DNA of 64,000 nt from Tilletiaria anomala UBC 951 (lineage: Eukaryota; Basidiomycota; Exobasidiomycetes; Georgefischeriales; Tilletiariaceae), in assembly GCF_000711695.1 (NCBI RefSeq), contig NW_013546947.1, forward strand, positions 1-64,000, in the 5' to 3' direction. Under the pieces are notes generated by a model. The model did not search any database. It was given only the letters and a program-made list of their open reading frames with translations, and was not told the DNA's origin. Positions 23,080 to 34,266 of the stretch are shown here, in pieces. Positions within the stretch are counted from its first letter, which is position 1, and the number at the start of each line of letters is the position of its first letter. The position numbers and the translations under genes were made by a program.

Positions 23080-26039
23080 TTACAAGAACAGCCTGGGAGG
23101 CAGGCGAAAGCAACAAATGCTAGATTGTCAGACACAACCAACAAGGGGGACAAAAGAAGACGGAACAGGGTCTGCTCCGGTAGGTTGGTGCGCACTCACG
23201 TCTTCTCGCGCACAGCCCTCCAGTTGAGCATCTCCCAATCCTGCTTGCGGACAAGGAAATCTCCCGCGCTGGCCAGGCGCGACATGACTGCGCTCCCCTT
23301 CCAGCAGACGATGCGCGGGTCCATATCGCGCGGAGGAGGGATGGTCGTCGCAATGGGTACGTTGCCAGATATGAACAGCGCTCCCGGCACCGCTGCGCCT
23401 GTCCCTGCGCCCACTGCAGTTGCTCCGGGCCCGGGAGAGGCGCCAGAAGGACCGCTTCCAGAGGCGAGCGCAGCCTGTGTTTGTGCAGCTTGTGCAGCGA
23501 TTTGCGCTTGCGCAGCTGTCGCAGAGACGTGGTTGTCCATATGTACATTCACTCTGCGATTGATCAAACGATATGACGATGTGGTTTAGCAAGGCGCTCC
23601 TCACCGACGCTCTGTTTCCCACGCGTTCACTCACCTCGCTTCCAGTGCAGCCGCCAGACCGGGGATCAGCGCGCTTCCGCCTACGCAGAGGATGTTCTGG
23701 CTCATCCGCCTGATCCTCTCCTCGGTAGACTGAATACCGATCAGCACATTCGTCGAGCCCAGGATGCTGGCCCACACCGCGACATCTAGCGGCGTCTTAG
23801 AAGACTCCCAGTGCACGTCGATACCCAGTTGCGCGGGGGTCAGCGAGGCTGGTGCTGGCGGAGGGCCGGGCGCTGGAGTGCCCGCGCCACCGGTCCCCTC
23901 GCCTGCTGCTCCTGCTGCCGCTGTGGCCGTGACGGCAGCGGCAGTAGCAACAGCATTACTCATGTTGGCACCTTCAGGCTGTGACGTTCCTGTCGCCGTA
24001 TTGCCCGCGTTCGACCCACTAGCCACAGCTGCAGCCGTAGGAGAATCGCGCACGCCATTAGCATCTGGGACCGCGGCTTGCCGATTCGGAGCTTCCCCCG
24101 CTTGCTGTGCCTGCATCATAGCATGTGGGATGAGGTGCTCGATGGTCTTGAACATCGTGACGGTCTCTGAGATATCCTCATGCGCAGGCTCGCCCGGGTC
24201 CTCAACGTCCTCCGCCATCTTGGCTGCCAGCGAGAGCGTCCTGCGCGGCGTCCTGGGCCCTTTCTTGGCGTCAAAGTCGACAACACGCGGCGCAAAGAGC
24301 ATCAAGGGCCCCACGATCGGCTCATCGTACATCCGGAACTTGTATTTGTCAGTCAGCTTGTTGGGCAGCCGCACCTGGAAATCCCAGAAATTCAAGCCAA
24401 TGTCCGACGGATGCAGGGTCAAGGCGCGCTCTTTGATGTCTTCAATAATCTGCAGGTCGACAATGCGCTTGTTGATGTTGAGCGCGGTGTAGGGTACCTT
24501 CCCACGGTGTAACAGCTCAGCAAAGAATGTGGAGATATCGTTACCGCCAAAACACAGCTCGATGCGTGACTCGGGCACGACCAACCCATCCTCCACGCAG
24601 GAGATGTTGATCGTTTCCGCACCGAGGTCGACCACGCACGCGCTGGACAGCCCTGCGCCAAAGGTGGCGGCAACACCTTCACTCTGCAGGCAGATGCCGG
24701 CAAAGCCCATAGTGGAGAGGAAGAGATGTGTGAGGGTTCTCACATGAAAGCGGGAAAGAAGGTCCGGGACGACGAGCACGATGTTGAGCGATGACCACTC
24801 GCTGCGCGGGATGCCGAGACCGGTCAAGCCGGTGTGTTCGTCGGCCACGTCTTTCAGCTCAGGCGCCTCGAGGACCATTTCGAGGAATTTTTGAAAGTCT
24901 CCAAGCAACACCGAGTCAGCAGATGTCGTGCCGTAGTGCTCGACGTACTCATCGACATTCAGCATGCCCCGCTTGAACGGACGGAAAAGCTTCCACGGTC
25001 GGGAGGACGAAGCATTCATGTCTTTGTCCCCTTCGGCGATGGAGAAGCAGGCCATGCGAAGCGCCTGGTCCCCGATGAGAATCTCTTCGTTGGCGCTCGG
25101 CTGGGTCCATTCGAAGGAATATACGTCGCTGTGGTCTGGCACCCGCTCTGGCTCAGCCGTCTCGTTATAGCCCATCGCTAGTTGGCGCCCATTGGACACG
25201 GGGCGCAGCTTCATGGAGCGCATTATGACTCTCAAATCTTGTCGCAACACCTCGATCTTGGGGGAGAGTGTGTCGCTCGTTGCTTCCTCGTCTTCTTCGT
25301 CTTCTTCCTCATCGGGCTTTGCCGTACTGCCATCGCCATTGGCTCGCACAGCCGCTTGCGACGGAGCCGCTCCTGGCTCCGCAGCAGAGGGTTTGTCATT
25401 TCGTTCGGCTTGTTGCTCCGCACTTTCTGGATTGTCTGTCGGCATGTGAGCTTCATTAGACGCGTTGAGAGTACGTGCAGCCCGTCGGGCCAGCACGAAA
25501 GGATAGCTGAGGGGGCTGAGGTCAGTTGCCCTACCTATTCGCAGGGTGTGCGAGCCAGGATGTATGACAATGGTGTTGGACGCAGCCATCTGTCACAGGT
25601 GCAAATCACTTCAGCTACTGCAGCCTTCATGAGTTACGACTCATTTAACGCACCTTTCCCTCCTCCTCATCTTCATCCTCCTCCTCTTCCTCGCTCTCCG
25701 CAGCAGCAGCGACCGTTGACTTGCCCTTCTTGCGCTTCTTTGGCGCTCCTGCTGCATCCTTTTGCGGCCCGGAAAGGCCTATTTGCGAGGCTGCTCGTGC
25801 GATCCATGTTTGCGCGTCTGTCTTCAGGTATGTTGCCGTCACATCTGGAGAGAGGTGCGAATAGACGCGTCTGTGAGCTCTTTTGCCAATGGCCCTGCCC
25901 GATGCGGACTCTAGGAGCACGCACTCTTCGCATTTATCATGGGAGGGACCTTAAATGAGGTGTAGTTGAGCGGCACCTCCCTCGTCCAATTTGCATCAGG
26001 CGTGGGATCCAAGGTTGCTCTCTTCTTGGGTGGTGGCAT
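23080..26039 (-). CDS. ARP8: Actin-related protein 8, INO80 complex
   Basis: Five exons, 26039-25921, 25870-25654, 25589-23635, 23553-23200 and 23092-23080, give about 885 residues. The actin fold opens with IVIHPGSHTLRIGRATDLSP, the ARP8 version of the phosphate-1 loop. ACVVDLGAETINISCVEDGL and ILCVGGSALIPGLAAALEAR mark later actin motifs, and VCWKGSAVMSRLASAGDFLV followed by REKT and LFL closes the protein. Long inserts rich in Ala/Gly/Pro interrupt the fold. ARP8 is a nucleosome-binding module of the INO80 chromatin remodeller in the nucleus. The last exon is only 13 nt. It is needed because the preceding frame stops before the conserved LF. The two N-terminal exons (KVPPMINAK ... YLKTDAQTWIAR) fit fungal ARP8, but their junction, with a weak GTGCTC donor, is the least certain part. 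Confidence 0.88.
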
Positions 26040-26554
26040 CTTGCGTATGTCGATACAGTCACTCACTCTTTGGCCAGTAAGGACGCAACAGGCCCTGCGT
26101 AATCGAATCCGTCACGTTCGGCTCTGCTCTTCTTCAGTGAACAGGCCACCGTTATTGGCCGGTACACCCACTCAGCAGGATGGGTGAACGTGTGCAGCGC
26201 CACCACCTCTCACCGATGATTTCTGCTCCTAGGGTGATGGAGCTCGAAGCAACGAATGCCTGACAGGCGAACATTCAACTCAGATGTCCAACAAGGACAT
26301 CCTCGACTCCTTGATTCTCGACTCGACTGTGGGTGCGGGCTGGAGCGCATGATCTCTCGGCCGAGAGAGCTGATGAGGAATAACTCCGCACAGTGTGAGA
26401 TAAGTTGAGCACTTTCGTATCGACGATGAAGCTGTTTGTTCTGAATCTCTGATTGCCGGCAACATTATGAGCACTCAAAGCAGGTCTTAGCGGCTGTACT
26501 CTAAAGAAAGGCGCAACAAGGGCGAAAAGAAGACTCGAAAGTAGTGACATCAAG
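26040..26554. promoter_or_regulatory. Divergent promoter ARP8 / APRT
   Basis: There are 515 bases between divergent start codons. They include the 16-bp palindrome described separately at 26353-26368. No other element stood out. Confidence 0.45.
26353..26368. promoter_or_regulatory. 16-bp perfect palindrome, copy 1
   Basis: TCTCTCGGCCGAGAGA reads the same on both strands. It lies about 190 bases upstream of the APRT start codon and about 315 upstream of the ARP8 start. An identical copy sits in the MET13/APP1 promoter at 40113-40128. A dyad of this kind suits a homodimeric DNA-binding protein such as a Zn2Cys6 or bHLH-type regulator, which is an inference. Confidence 0.5.
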
Positions 26555-27368
26555 ATGGCTGATATTGAGCACCTCAAATCTCTGTTCCGTACGTGCAAGC
26601 ATCACGCATTCGCTCCGAGCGTAGCTGTCAGAGGCTGACCACAGATCTGTCACCATAACGGCTGTTTCCGTCCACGCACTAGAGTTCTACCCGGACTTTC
26701 CCAAGAAGGGCATTAACTTCTGTGACATACTGCCCGTGCTGCGCGACCCGCAAGCGTTCGAATCCCTCCTAACGCATATCCTCTCGCATATCTTCAACTT
26801 CACACTGCCGAAACTCGCTGGCCCAAGCAAGAAGATTGACGTTGTGGTTGGGCTCGACGCTCGAGGCTTCCTTCTGGGCCCAAGCATTGCGTTGCGCCTT
26901 GGCGCAGCTTTCGTACCTGTTCGTAAGAGGGGGAAGCTCCCGGGAAAGTGCGAACGTGCGACGTACATGAAAGAGTATGGCGAAGTGAGTGCAAGGACGT
27001 GTTGTCACCAAGGCGTGTGCGATCGTAAATGCCATGGATCGGGTCTGCCCTGATAATTTCTCCCCTCTTCATCGCAGGACGTATTCGAAGTCCAAGCAGA
27101 CTCAATCAAGCCTGGCTCCACCGTTCTCGTTGTCGATGACTTGATCGCCACGGGCGGTTCGGCCAAGGCAGCCGGTGAACTCGTGCAGAAATGCGGCGGC
27201 AAGACGGTTGAATACGTGTTCGTTGTCGCCATCCCTTTCCTCAAGGGTGCTGAGAAGCTCGATTCGCCTTCGTATAAGTGAGTTTGCAGAATTGATCGCT
27301 TGTCGAGAACTCCTCAAAATGCTTGCGCTTACGACCTGTGGACGCGCAGCCTGGTCGACATTGACTAG
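26555..27368 (+). CDS. APT1: Adenine phosphoribosyltransferase
   Basis: Four exons, 26555-26588, 26683-26984, 27078-27277 and 27350-27368, give 184 residues, matching the 180-187 typical of the family. FYPDFPKKGINFCDILPVL and VVVGLDARGFLLGPSIALRL are standard APRT blocks. TVLVVDDLIATGGSAKAA is the PRPP-binding motif at about residues 125-142. The enzyme converts adenine plus PRPP to AMP in purine salvage, in the cytosol. The last exon is only 19 nt and supplies the C-terminal NLVDID. Without it translation would stop at TAT-AAG-TGA, a few residues short. The gene is divergent from ARP8 and convergent with RPN6 (168 bases between stops). Confidence 0.95.
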
Positions 27369-27536
27369 ACGTGATCGGCGGCTTCCAAAGATATGCGGTG
27401 AATTCAACAGTTCACTGTCAGAGTGACAACCCGCTCCGCAATTAGAACTTTATCTCTAGGTCACCCCAACTTCAGCTTCGGTCGTGCGATGCAGTGGCTA
27501 GGATACATTGTGATGCTGGACCGACACCGGTGCGGA

Positions 27537-29100
27537 TCATCCTAGCTTGTTCGCCTTCTTTCCGAGTGACTCTACGACGTCGCCAACGTGTTTGAGTGTC
27601 TCAATCGTCGCCTCATAGATTTTCTGTGGTTGTATTACGGCATCACGGTATCAAAAGCGAGAGTCAGCAAATGTGTCCTTGCAAAGGAAAGACCTAGGAG
27701 ACTCACGTCTTGGGACGGCTCGTCGAAAATGACAAGGCAGCCATTGCCTTGATCGAGAATGCCGTGGAAAGCCTTGTCGAGAATCATCTGGCTGAGCTTG
27801 GTCTCTACCTCCCGCACCGGTTGACGCACACGCTCGGCGACGTAGCTGATCTCGACCCGCGAGTATGGTTCGACGATTCGTAGCAGGTTCTGCTCTAGCA
27901 GCGTGTCGTATAAAGCAGCGAGATGGTTGCGGATGATCGGATCGTTCGAAAGCTCTGCACACGCACAGCACAGGATCGTCAGCCGGACGTGCAGACAACC
28001 AGGAGGTACCCGACTCGCTTGCTTGACTCACCCTCCTTGTAATCCTTCAATGCTTGCTCAAAGTTTTCCAAGCTCCTCTCCTCGTGCGCTTTTGCCACCT
28101 TACTCATCGCCTCCACGTCTCTCCCCGAGAATTTCTGCGCGGCTTTACCCTGGATGATAGCGTTTACGTCGTCGGGCAGATTCAACATGATCTTACATAG
28201 AAGCATGTACTTCAGAGCTGCTGGCGCGCGCGGATCCTCTTGCCCAGAAAATCCTTCCATCGTCTCGAAAAAGTACGAATATGCCGTCTTGTAGTCCTTG
28301 TCCTCTGCGTGTAAGACTCCGCTCTGCAAGTCAAGCTGTGCTTGCAAGAGTGGTGGGCAGTAGATCGAATTGGCTGCTGTCCGCGCTGATGTCAACGCTG
28401 CTTTTGCTTTCGGGAAATTTGAGATGGCATGATTGACTCGGGACTCTAGCAAGTGCACCTCGGTCAAGATCATTTTGTCGTCGAGCTTCTTGAGCTCCTT
28501 AAGCAATTCGTTGATCAGTGGTAGCGCTTCCCGGAAATTGCGATTCTCGAAGTATCTGCAAACACAGCGGAGCCAGTCAAAACGCGATTCCATGAAAAGC
28601 AGCCTTCACAGGCCATCTCACAAGCCGATCAGCTTGGTCTCTAAGCTCTGCTTTAAGAAGATCCGCTTTTCGCTCTTTGCCCATTCCACGTTCTCTTTGG
28701 TAACGACTATTTGAATCTGCTTGCCGTCAGGAATGTCCGAAAACAAATCGATTAGCTGGCGGACTGCGCGGAAAAAGAAGGAAAGTTTGAGCTTAGAAAA
28801 CATTCAATACAGTAGCTCATCACGAATGGACGCACTGAGCTTCGCTGTCTTCGCTTTGGCGATGGAAGTCATCAATGTCCGCGAAGATCGCACTGTGTCC
28901 GCCAGCGCCTGCGCATTCTTTTCATCCCGGTACAGCTCTCCTAGCCGAAGCAGTGCCGCCTCCTGTTCCCGCAGCAGCTCTTCATCTTGCTTTTCTGGCT
29001 TTTTGTCGAGGATTTGCTTCAGGATGGCCTCTGCTTGGGCCGTGTTGCCACCCTTGGCGGCCTCGTTGGCTGCTTCCACGGTTGGCTGTTGTTGCGACAT
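27537..29100 (-). CDS. RPN6: 26S proteasome lid subunit Rpn6 (PSMD11)
   Basis: Five exons, 29100-28836, 28763-28622, 28555-28032, 27954-27707 and 27623-27537, give 421 residues, the same size as human PSMD11 (422). The N-terminal TPR-like helices include [20 protein letters not shown] and [20 protein letters not shown]. The PCI domain follows ([20 protein letters not shown], then [20 protein letters not shown]). The C-terminal helix reads [20 protein letters not shown]. Rpn6 braces the lid against the 20S core and ATPase ring. All introns are short with GTGAGT or GTGCGT donors. The gene is divergent from RPN7, another lid subunit, across 435 bases. Confidence 0.96.
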
Positions 29101-29535
29101 GGTGGGACGTTGCTTCGACGACGTGGTTCGGGCAGGTCAGCAGCGCTTGGATGGTAGCTCTGACTTTCTTTTGCGCACGTTTTCCCGATCTATAGAAGCA
29201 TAGATGAAGATGTATATGTACTCGGATCCCAAGTAAGTGGTAATCGGTCTCGAGAAGGGAGAATTGGATCGTGGCCCATTCGAGGTGTGCCTGTGGGTTG
29301 CCGGGAAAGGAACGCGTCAGCGATCGCCTCACACGGGCGCAGTGCCGTCGCGTCGCAGTGTCGAATGATCAACACTACCTTCGAATGCATCCTTGATCGT
29401 CTTTCAGTACACCTTGACCTGCCTTGTGAGTTTTATATCCCTTGCCATTCAAGAAGCAGCCAGTTGCCGCTCGGTAGTTAAAGAGCATATTCAGCTCCTC
29501 TCGCTGCGCTCCTTCAGATCCGAAAGCTACCCAAA
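29101..29535. promoter_or_regulatory. Shared promoter of RPN6 and RPN7
   Basis: These 435 bases serve two divergent genes for subunits of the same complex, so a bidirectional promoter is likely. I searched for the yeast Rpn4 element GGTGGCAAA and its complement and found none here. A TTATATC stretch at about 29430 could be a weak TATA for RPN7. Confidence 0.5.
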
Positions 29536-31025
29536 ATGGACGAGGAGAACGTGTTTCCGATCCCGAACCTCAAGCTTCAGCAGCAGCTCTTCTTGCTGGT
29601 CGACGATAGCTCCGTGTCCGTAGACAGACAGAAAGCTCGGAAAAATGCAGGAGCAGAGCTGCTGAAGGGGATCGAGGAAGATGGTTCGTGGCGATAAGAG
29701 TGGCTTGGTCGCTCTTAAAACATACTTACGAGGGCTCGCATCACTTACAGAGATGGCACCATATTATGCTGCGCTTCTCGCTGATCCGGTTATCTCAAAG
29801 CTACTTCCATCTCCAGTCGCATCAACTTCTCTCAATCATGCGTTATCCTCTTCTGACCTCCTCTCCAACCTACAAGCGAAAAATAGGGCAGAGCTGGAAC
29901 GACTAGATGGGGTGCAGAAGCGTGCAGAGGAGAATGAGGGGGACATGGAGATCAATGCTGTTCTCAAGGACAGAGCAAACTACTATGCTAAGATTGGGGA
30001 CAAGGTCCGTAATCCATTTGGGAATGCTTATTTAGCTATCCTTGTCGCTGACTTTCCATGGAATTCCTTCAGGAAAATGCTGTCTCGGCGCATAAGCTTG
30101 CCATTGAAAAGGCCTCAGGCCTGGGTTCTAAAATCGACCTCACACTTGGCCTGATCCGCATCGGATTATTCTTTGGCGATACCTCTTTGGTCATCTCTTC
30201 AATTGCGTCAGCAAAGAAGTTTGTGGAAGAGGGCGGAGATTGGGACCGGAGAAATCGCTTAAAAGTCTACGAGGGCCTGCACCTCCTCTCTATCCGCGAT
30301 TTTCATAAGGGTGGCGAACTCTTCCTCGAGGCACTCTCCACCTTTACTGCGACAGAGCTCCTTGAATACAACGATTTTATCGCCTTGACCGTCATTGCCA
30401 ACACGTTCGCCCTTAAGCGAGTAGATCTCAAGAAGAAGATCATCGAGTCGCCCGAGGTGCTGCAGGTAATTGATGAACTTCCGCATCTGAGACAGTACAT
30501 CAATTCGCTGTACAGTTGCCAGTACGGGGCATTCTTCAAGGCTCTGGCAGAGGTGGAGCAGGCATATATCTTGCCATCCAGGACCCTCAACCCGCATGCT
30601 AGGTTCTACGTCAAGGAGATGAGGATCATTGCCTACGCGCAGCTGCTCGAGAGCTACAGGAGTGTCACACTCGGTAGCATGGCGGATGCGTTTGGAGTCA
30701 GCGTCAATTTCATTGATTCGTGAGTACCTTTCATTGCTTGCACTCGTCGGTGCGCATGCGCTAACACGTTTGCGCCTCATGATCCAGTGAGTTATCTCGC
30801 TTCATCTCAAGCGGGCGGCTCCCTGCTGTCATTGACAAGGTGCATGGGATCATCGAGACGCGGCGACCGGACTCGAAGAATGCACAATACAGCAAAATCA
30901 TCAAAGATGGAGATGTGTTGCTGAGTAAGCTTAGACCGCGCCCAGCTCTTACACAACGCTTTGTCGCTGACCATCCTCTCACACCCTCAGACTCGTTGCA
31001 AAAACTCTCTCGCACGGCATTGTAA
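29536..31025 (+). CDS. RPN7: 26S proteasome lid subunit Rpn7 (PSMD6)
   Basis: Four exons, 29536-29683, 29751-30004, 30073-30719 and 30788-31025, give 428 residues, as expected for Rpn7. The start [20 protein letters not shown] and the block [13 protein letters not shown] are family features. The PCI region contains [20 protein letters not shown] and [20 protein letters not shown], and [20 protein letters not shown] is the conserved C-terminal stretch. Rpn7 is a PCI-horseshoe subunit of the proteasome lid next to Rpn6 and Rpn3. The first donor (GTTCGT) is weak, but the phases fit and the protein reads through the junction as expected. The stop is 65 bases from the convergent dynein gene. Confidence 0.95.
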
Positions 31026-31090
31026 CATAGTCGAGAAAGCAAGACGGGGTTTGCATATGATCCAAAAACGTGTCCTACTGTACAATTCGG

Positions 31091-33525
31091 TCATCGCATG
31101 GGCCCACTACTAGTCGGAGAAGTGCCGGCCGTCTTGCCCGCATTCGGGGTCAACAATTTGGCGACCGTGTCCTGCATCTTGGACCACGCGTCGTCGGCTG
31201 GCGCGGCAAGCTCGCCGATGTCGTAGACGTACAAGCGCCCATCAGCGCCGCCGACAGCTGCATGCCGGCCATCTTTGCGATCCCACGCGAGCTTATTGAG
31301 GGCGCGGCCATTGCCTGCTTGCTGGCGTACGATCGGACGCTGCAGCGAGGAATGAAAATCAGTGAAACGTTATTTGATCACCGCTTTATGACCATTGGGG
31401 GAACGCACCTCTGTGTCACTGTTCAGATCATAAATATCAAAGTAGCCTGCGCCGTCGACCTGACCAAAGACGGCAGGATGGGACGGGTGCCACTTGATGT
31501 CATAGAGGTAATCGGTCGACTCTTCAAAGTTGACGAGCGGCGTAGTGACTTGCAGTCCGCTGGCAGCTGCGGCACCGCCAACGCCCGTGCCTCCCGCCGA
31601 CCTTGAGACGGAGCGCGTATTGGTATTTGCGCGCCACAGCCGACTGGTCCAGTCCATGCTCGAGGAGAGGAAGAGGTCTGAGAAATCGATCGGCCCCGCA
31701 AGGGGATGAAAGTGCAAGCCTGTGATCGGCGCGGCGTGGCCGGCATAAACTTCGGAGAGGTTGAGCCCCGCACGGCTGCCTGCGCGGTCAAATCGCCCTG
31801 CGCTGTAAATGTTCCCTTCTTCTGTGCCGATCCAGAAAGTGTTCGTTTCCTGGCCTGGGAACGAGAGTGTTGTGACGCTGACTTCGGGTGTGCGCTGATG
31901 GTTCGGGTTCTGCAGCTCGATGAGCTCTTGCGGCTGCGCCAACATGTCCAGCATCCACGTACAGACTGTACCATCGGTGGACGCTGATACAAGGTTGTGT
32001 GCGTTCTGTGTGCCGACAAGCTGCATGCTGTATACGGGGTGCGTGTGGCCAGAGGCAGACAGCGGCGTCTTGAGGACCGGCAGCGCTCGCGCTCGTGTGT
32101 CCCACATGAGAATCTGCCCGCTATATGTGCCGCCGATAACGAGATTCGGGTGGAAAGGGGAGAGGGAAACGGATAGCACATCCGTCTGAGGCCAATAGGA
32201 AGGGGCAAGTCAGCGTATACTGCGAGACCATTCCATCTGTTCTGTTCTCGGCTCACCTGCGCATGGAATACGAATTCCGGGCGGTCCTTCAAGTGCATGT
32301 TCCATACTGCCACAAGCCCATCAGGCTCATCTATGGCGAGTGGGTTCTTGTTGTAGCTGCTCACGCACAGCTCGGGGTGTCGCGTGCTCCAGTCAATCGC
32401 GGTAATGCTCCTGTTCTTCAGGAGCTTTTCATCCCAAAATGTTCGCACGCAGTGCACCTGCCCTCGCTCGCTGTCCGATTCGCCAGGGGCAAGGCCGACC
32501 TTGGTGTAGTCCTTGAGATAGTCGTATGAGTCTGTCAGTGCACGCTCGGCGATCAAAGTCGATGCTTCTAGAAACTTTTGGAATTCAGAAGACTGATAGA
32601 TGGCAGCCAGTTCTTCCTGAGTGTATGCTATGAAGGTTAAGGGATCCTTTGTCAGTGATAATTATGAACTAGAAGGGAGTGCGAAAGGCGTACTCTTGAT
32701 CTCCTCCTCGATTTCCCGTTCCAACGTCTCCTCTTCCTTCTGTAGCCGCCTGTCTTTCTCGTGGTCGTCCTCTTCGAGCTCCTGCTCCTTGATGATGTTC
32801 TGCCTGATGAGCTGCTCCTGCGCCGGAGTCAGCCCTTGCAGCTTTCCGTCGGGTCCTATCCGAATGTCGCTGCCAACGCCGCCTGCAGCATCCAAGTTGT
32901 CATCTGCAAAGGCGTTGATCGAAGTTGTCTGTACTTCTTTCGTATAGTATAATCGTTCTCGCGGTGGAAGCTCGAACAGTTCTGTCTCCACATGGACGAA
33001 GTCAGGTGGTGGCCGGAAGTACCTGCGGAGTCATAACACAGGTTAAAAATGAGTTGCATTGATGGCATTGAGTTCTGAGAGTACTCACTCGGACCTCTCC
33101 GCCTCTCCGTCTGCCCGATTAACGAATGTGGTCCCATACACACTAGGTCCAACCCCTTCACTCTCTCCGCCATATTCGCTGCTAGCGCTGATTGCCGCAC
33201 TCTTTCGTGGACTCGAATGACCAAGGGCACCGCCAGCGGGGCTCCTGGCACCAGCAAGGGAAGACGCGCCTCCGATCGATGCACGTCCGGACGAGCTTCC
33301 GACGAGCGTGGCGACAAAGTCGTCGAGGTCCTTTCGCGAACTAGGCGTGCTGACGGCTGTTCCCCCTCCCACACCCAAACCAGCATCACCTGCTCTCGAT
33401 TCGGGTCGTGATGCGAGCAATCGAGATGTGCGTTCCTCACGAGCGCGTTTGAGCTCTGCGAGCTTGGCCCGCTTTGCCTCGATCTCGGCCCTGCGCCGCG
33501 ACTCGCCGCTGCCCAGGGACGACAT
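31091..33525 (-). CDS. Cytoplasmic dynein intermediate chain
   Basis: Five exons, 33525-33089, 33022-32694, 32627-32257, 32185-31409 and 31339-31091, give 720 residues. The protein begins MSSLGSGESRRRAEIEAKRA and continues with the KLAELKRAREER helix that in this family binds p150/dynactin. A Ser/Gly-rich stretch follows, then YYTKEVQTTSI, which may be an LC8-type light-chain site (VQT). An acidic/basic coil precedes a seven-bladed WD40 domain (ERALTDSYDYLKDY, then WSTRHPELCVSSYNKNP, then GGTYSGQILMWDTR, then YDIKWHPSHPAVFGQVDGAG). The intermediate chain links the dynein motor to cargo and dynactin for nuclear migration and organelle transport. An ATG 15 bases upstream at 33540 is possible, but 33525 matches the family start. 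Confidence 0.94.
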
Positions 33526-34266
33526 TATTAATGTCTGCACCTGCCTGACTCTCTAGTACTTCAAAGCGAATGGGACTTGTCTCGCCTTGACGAGGACGTC
33601 GGGTCTTCATCAGAAGTGTCGATCGGCAGTTTACATGTCTTTCTGTCGCTGCTCTCCACAGTCTCCGCTCGTGGGCGCATTCCCCCTGGACTCCGAGTCG
33701 CGCGACGCGCAGTGCGCGTTTACATACAGCTAGTATAGAGAGTGCACCGCAACACGACCTCTGAGGATAGGAACGTGACTTTCAAAGCCGAGTGAACCAA
33801 GCAATCAACTGTAGACATACTGCGAATCGCACAGGATCAAGCCTCTAAACTTTCACAGTTGTCTTCCAGCATCAATACCTTTGAGGGCCGTTTCGCCTCC
33901 AGCTTTGTCCGAGCAGAGCAGACCCAGGCGCTCGTCTGCTTGGACGATTCCTTAACGCGTGTTGCTCTGCGACACTCCTGATCCAGTGGGCCGATTCAAT
34001 GTCGTGTGTCTCAGTACTAAGGCTCTCATCGATCTCGACATCAGGGTGGATATCATTCAATGGCTGGAACTTCTAGAAAATCAGCGGTGAGAGCTTTCGG
34101 GGATGCGGCGTTCGGACAGTCCAAAGCTCAAGGGCTGTTGAATTCTAGGTCGGTTGTGCTCATGAAAGAGACCACTTGTATGTATCTGCCTTTGTCTGTT
34201 CGGTATCCTTAAATCCATCTGCCTAGTGCAGGCTTCTGCGCATATTCTACATTTAGCCCATCTGAA
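33526..34266. other. Intergenic with two possible small genes
   Basis: These 741 bases hold the dynein-chain promoter and the methyltransferase 3' end. Two short open stretches look better than chance. On the plus strand, ATG at 34060 opens a frame starting MAGTSRKSAVRAFGDAAFG and reaching a good GTATGT donor at about 34178, with CAG acceptors near 34230. On the minus strand, a frame at 34060-33872 reads NDIHPDVEIDESLSTETHDI and may be an exon after a TTCCAG acceptor. They overlap, so at most one is likely. No family recognised. Confidence 0.3.

Noticed and set aside
29101-29535. Rpn4-type PACE element in the RPN6/RPN7 promoter
   Set aside because: Neither GGTGGCAAA nor its complement is present. 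Rpn4 control is a feature of ascomycete yeasts.
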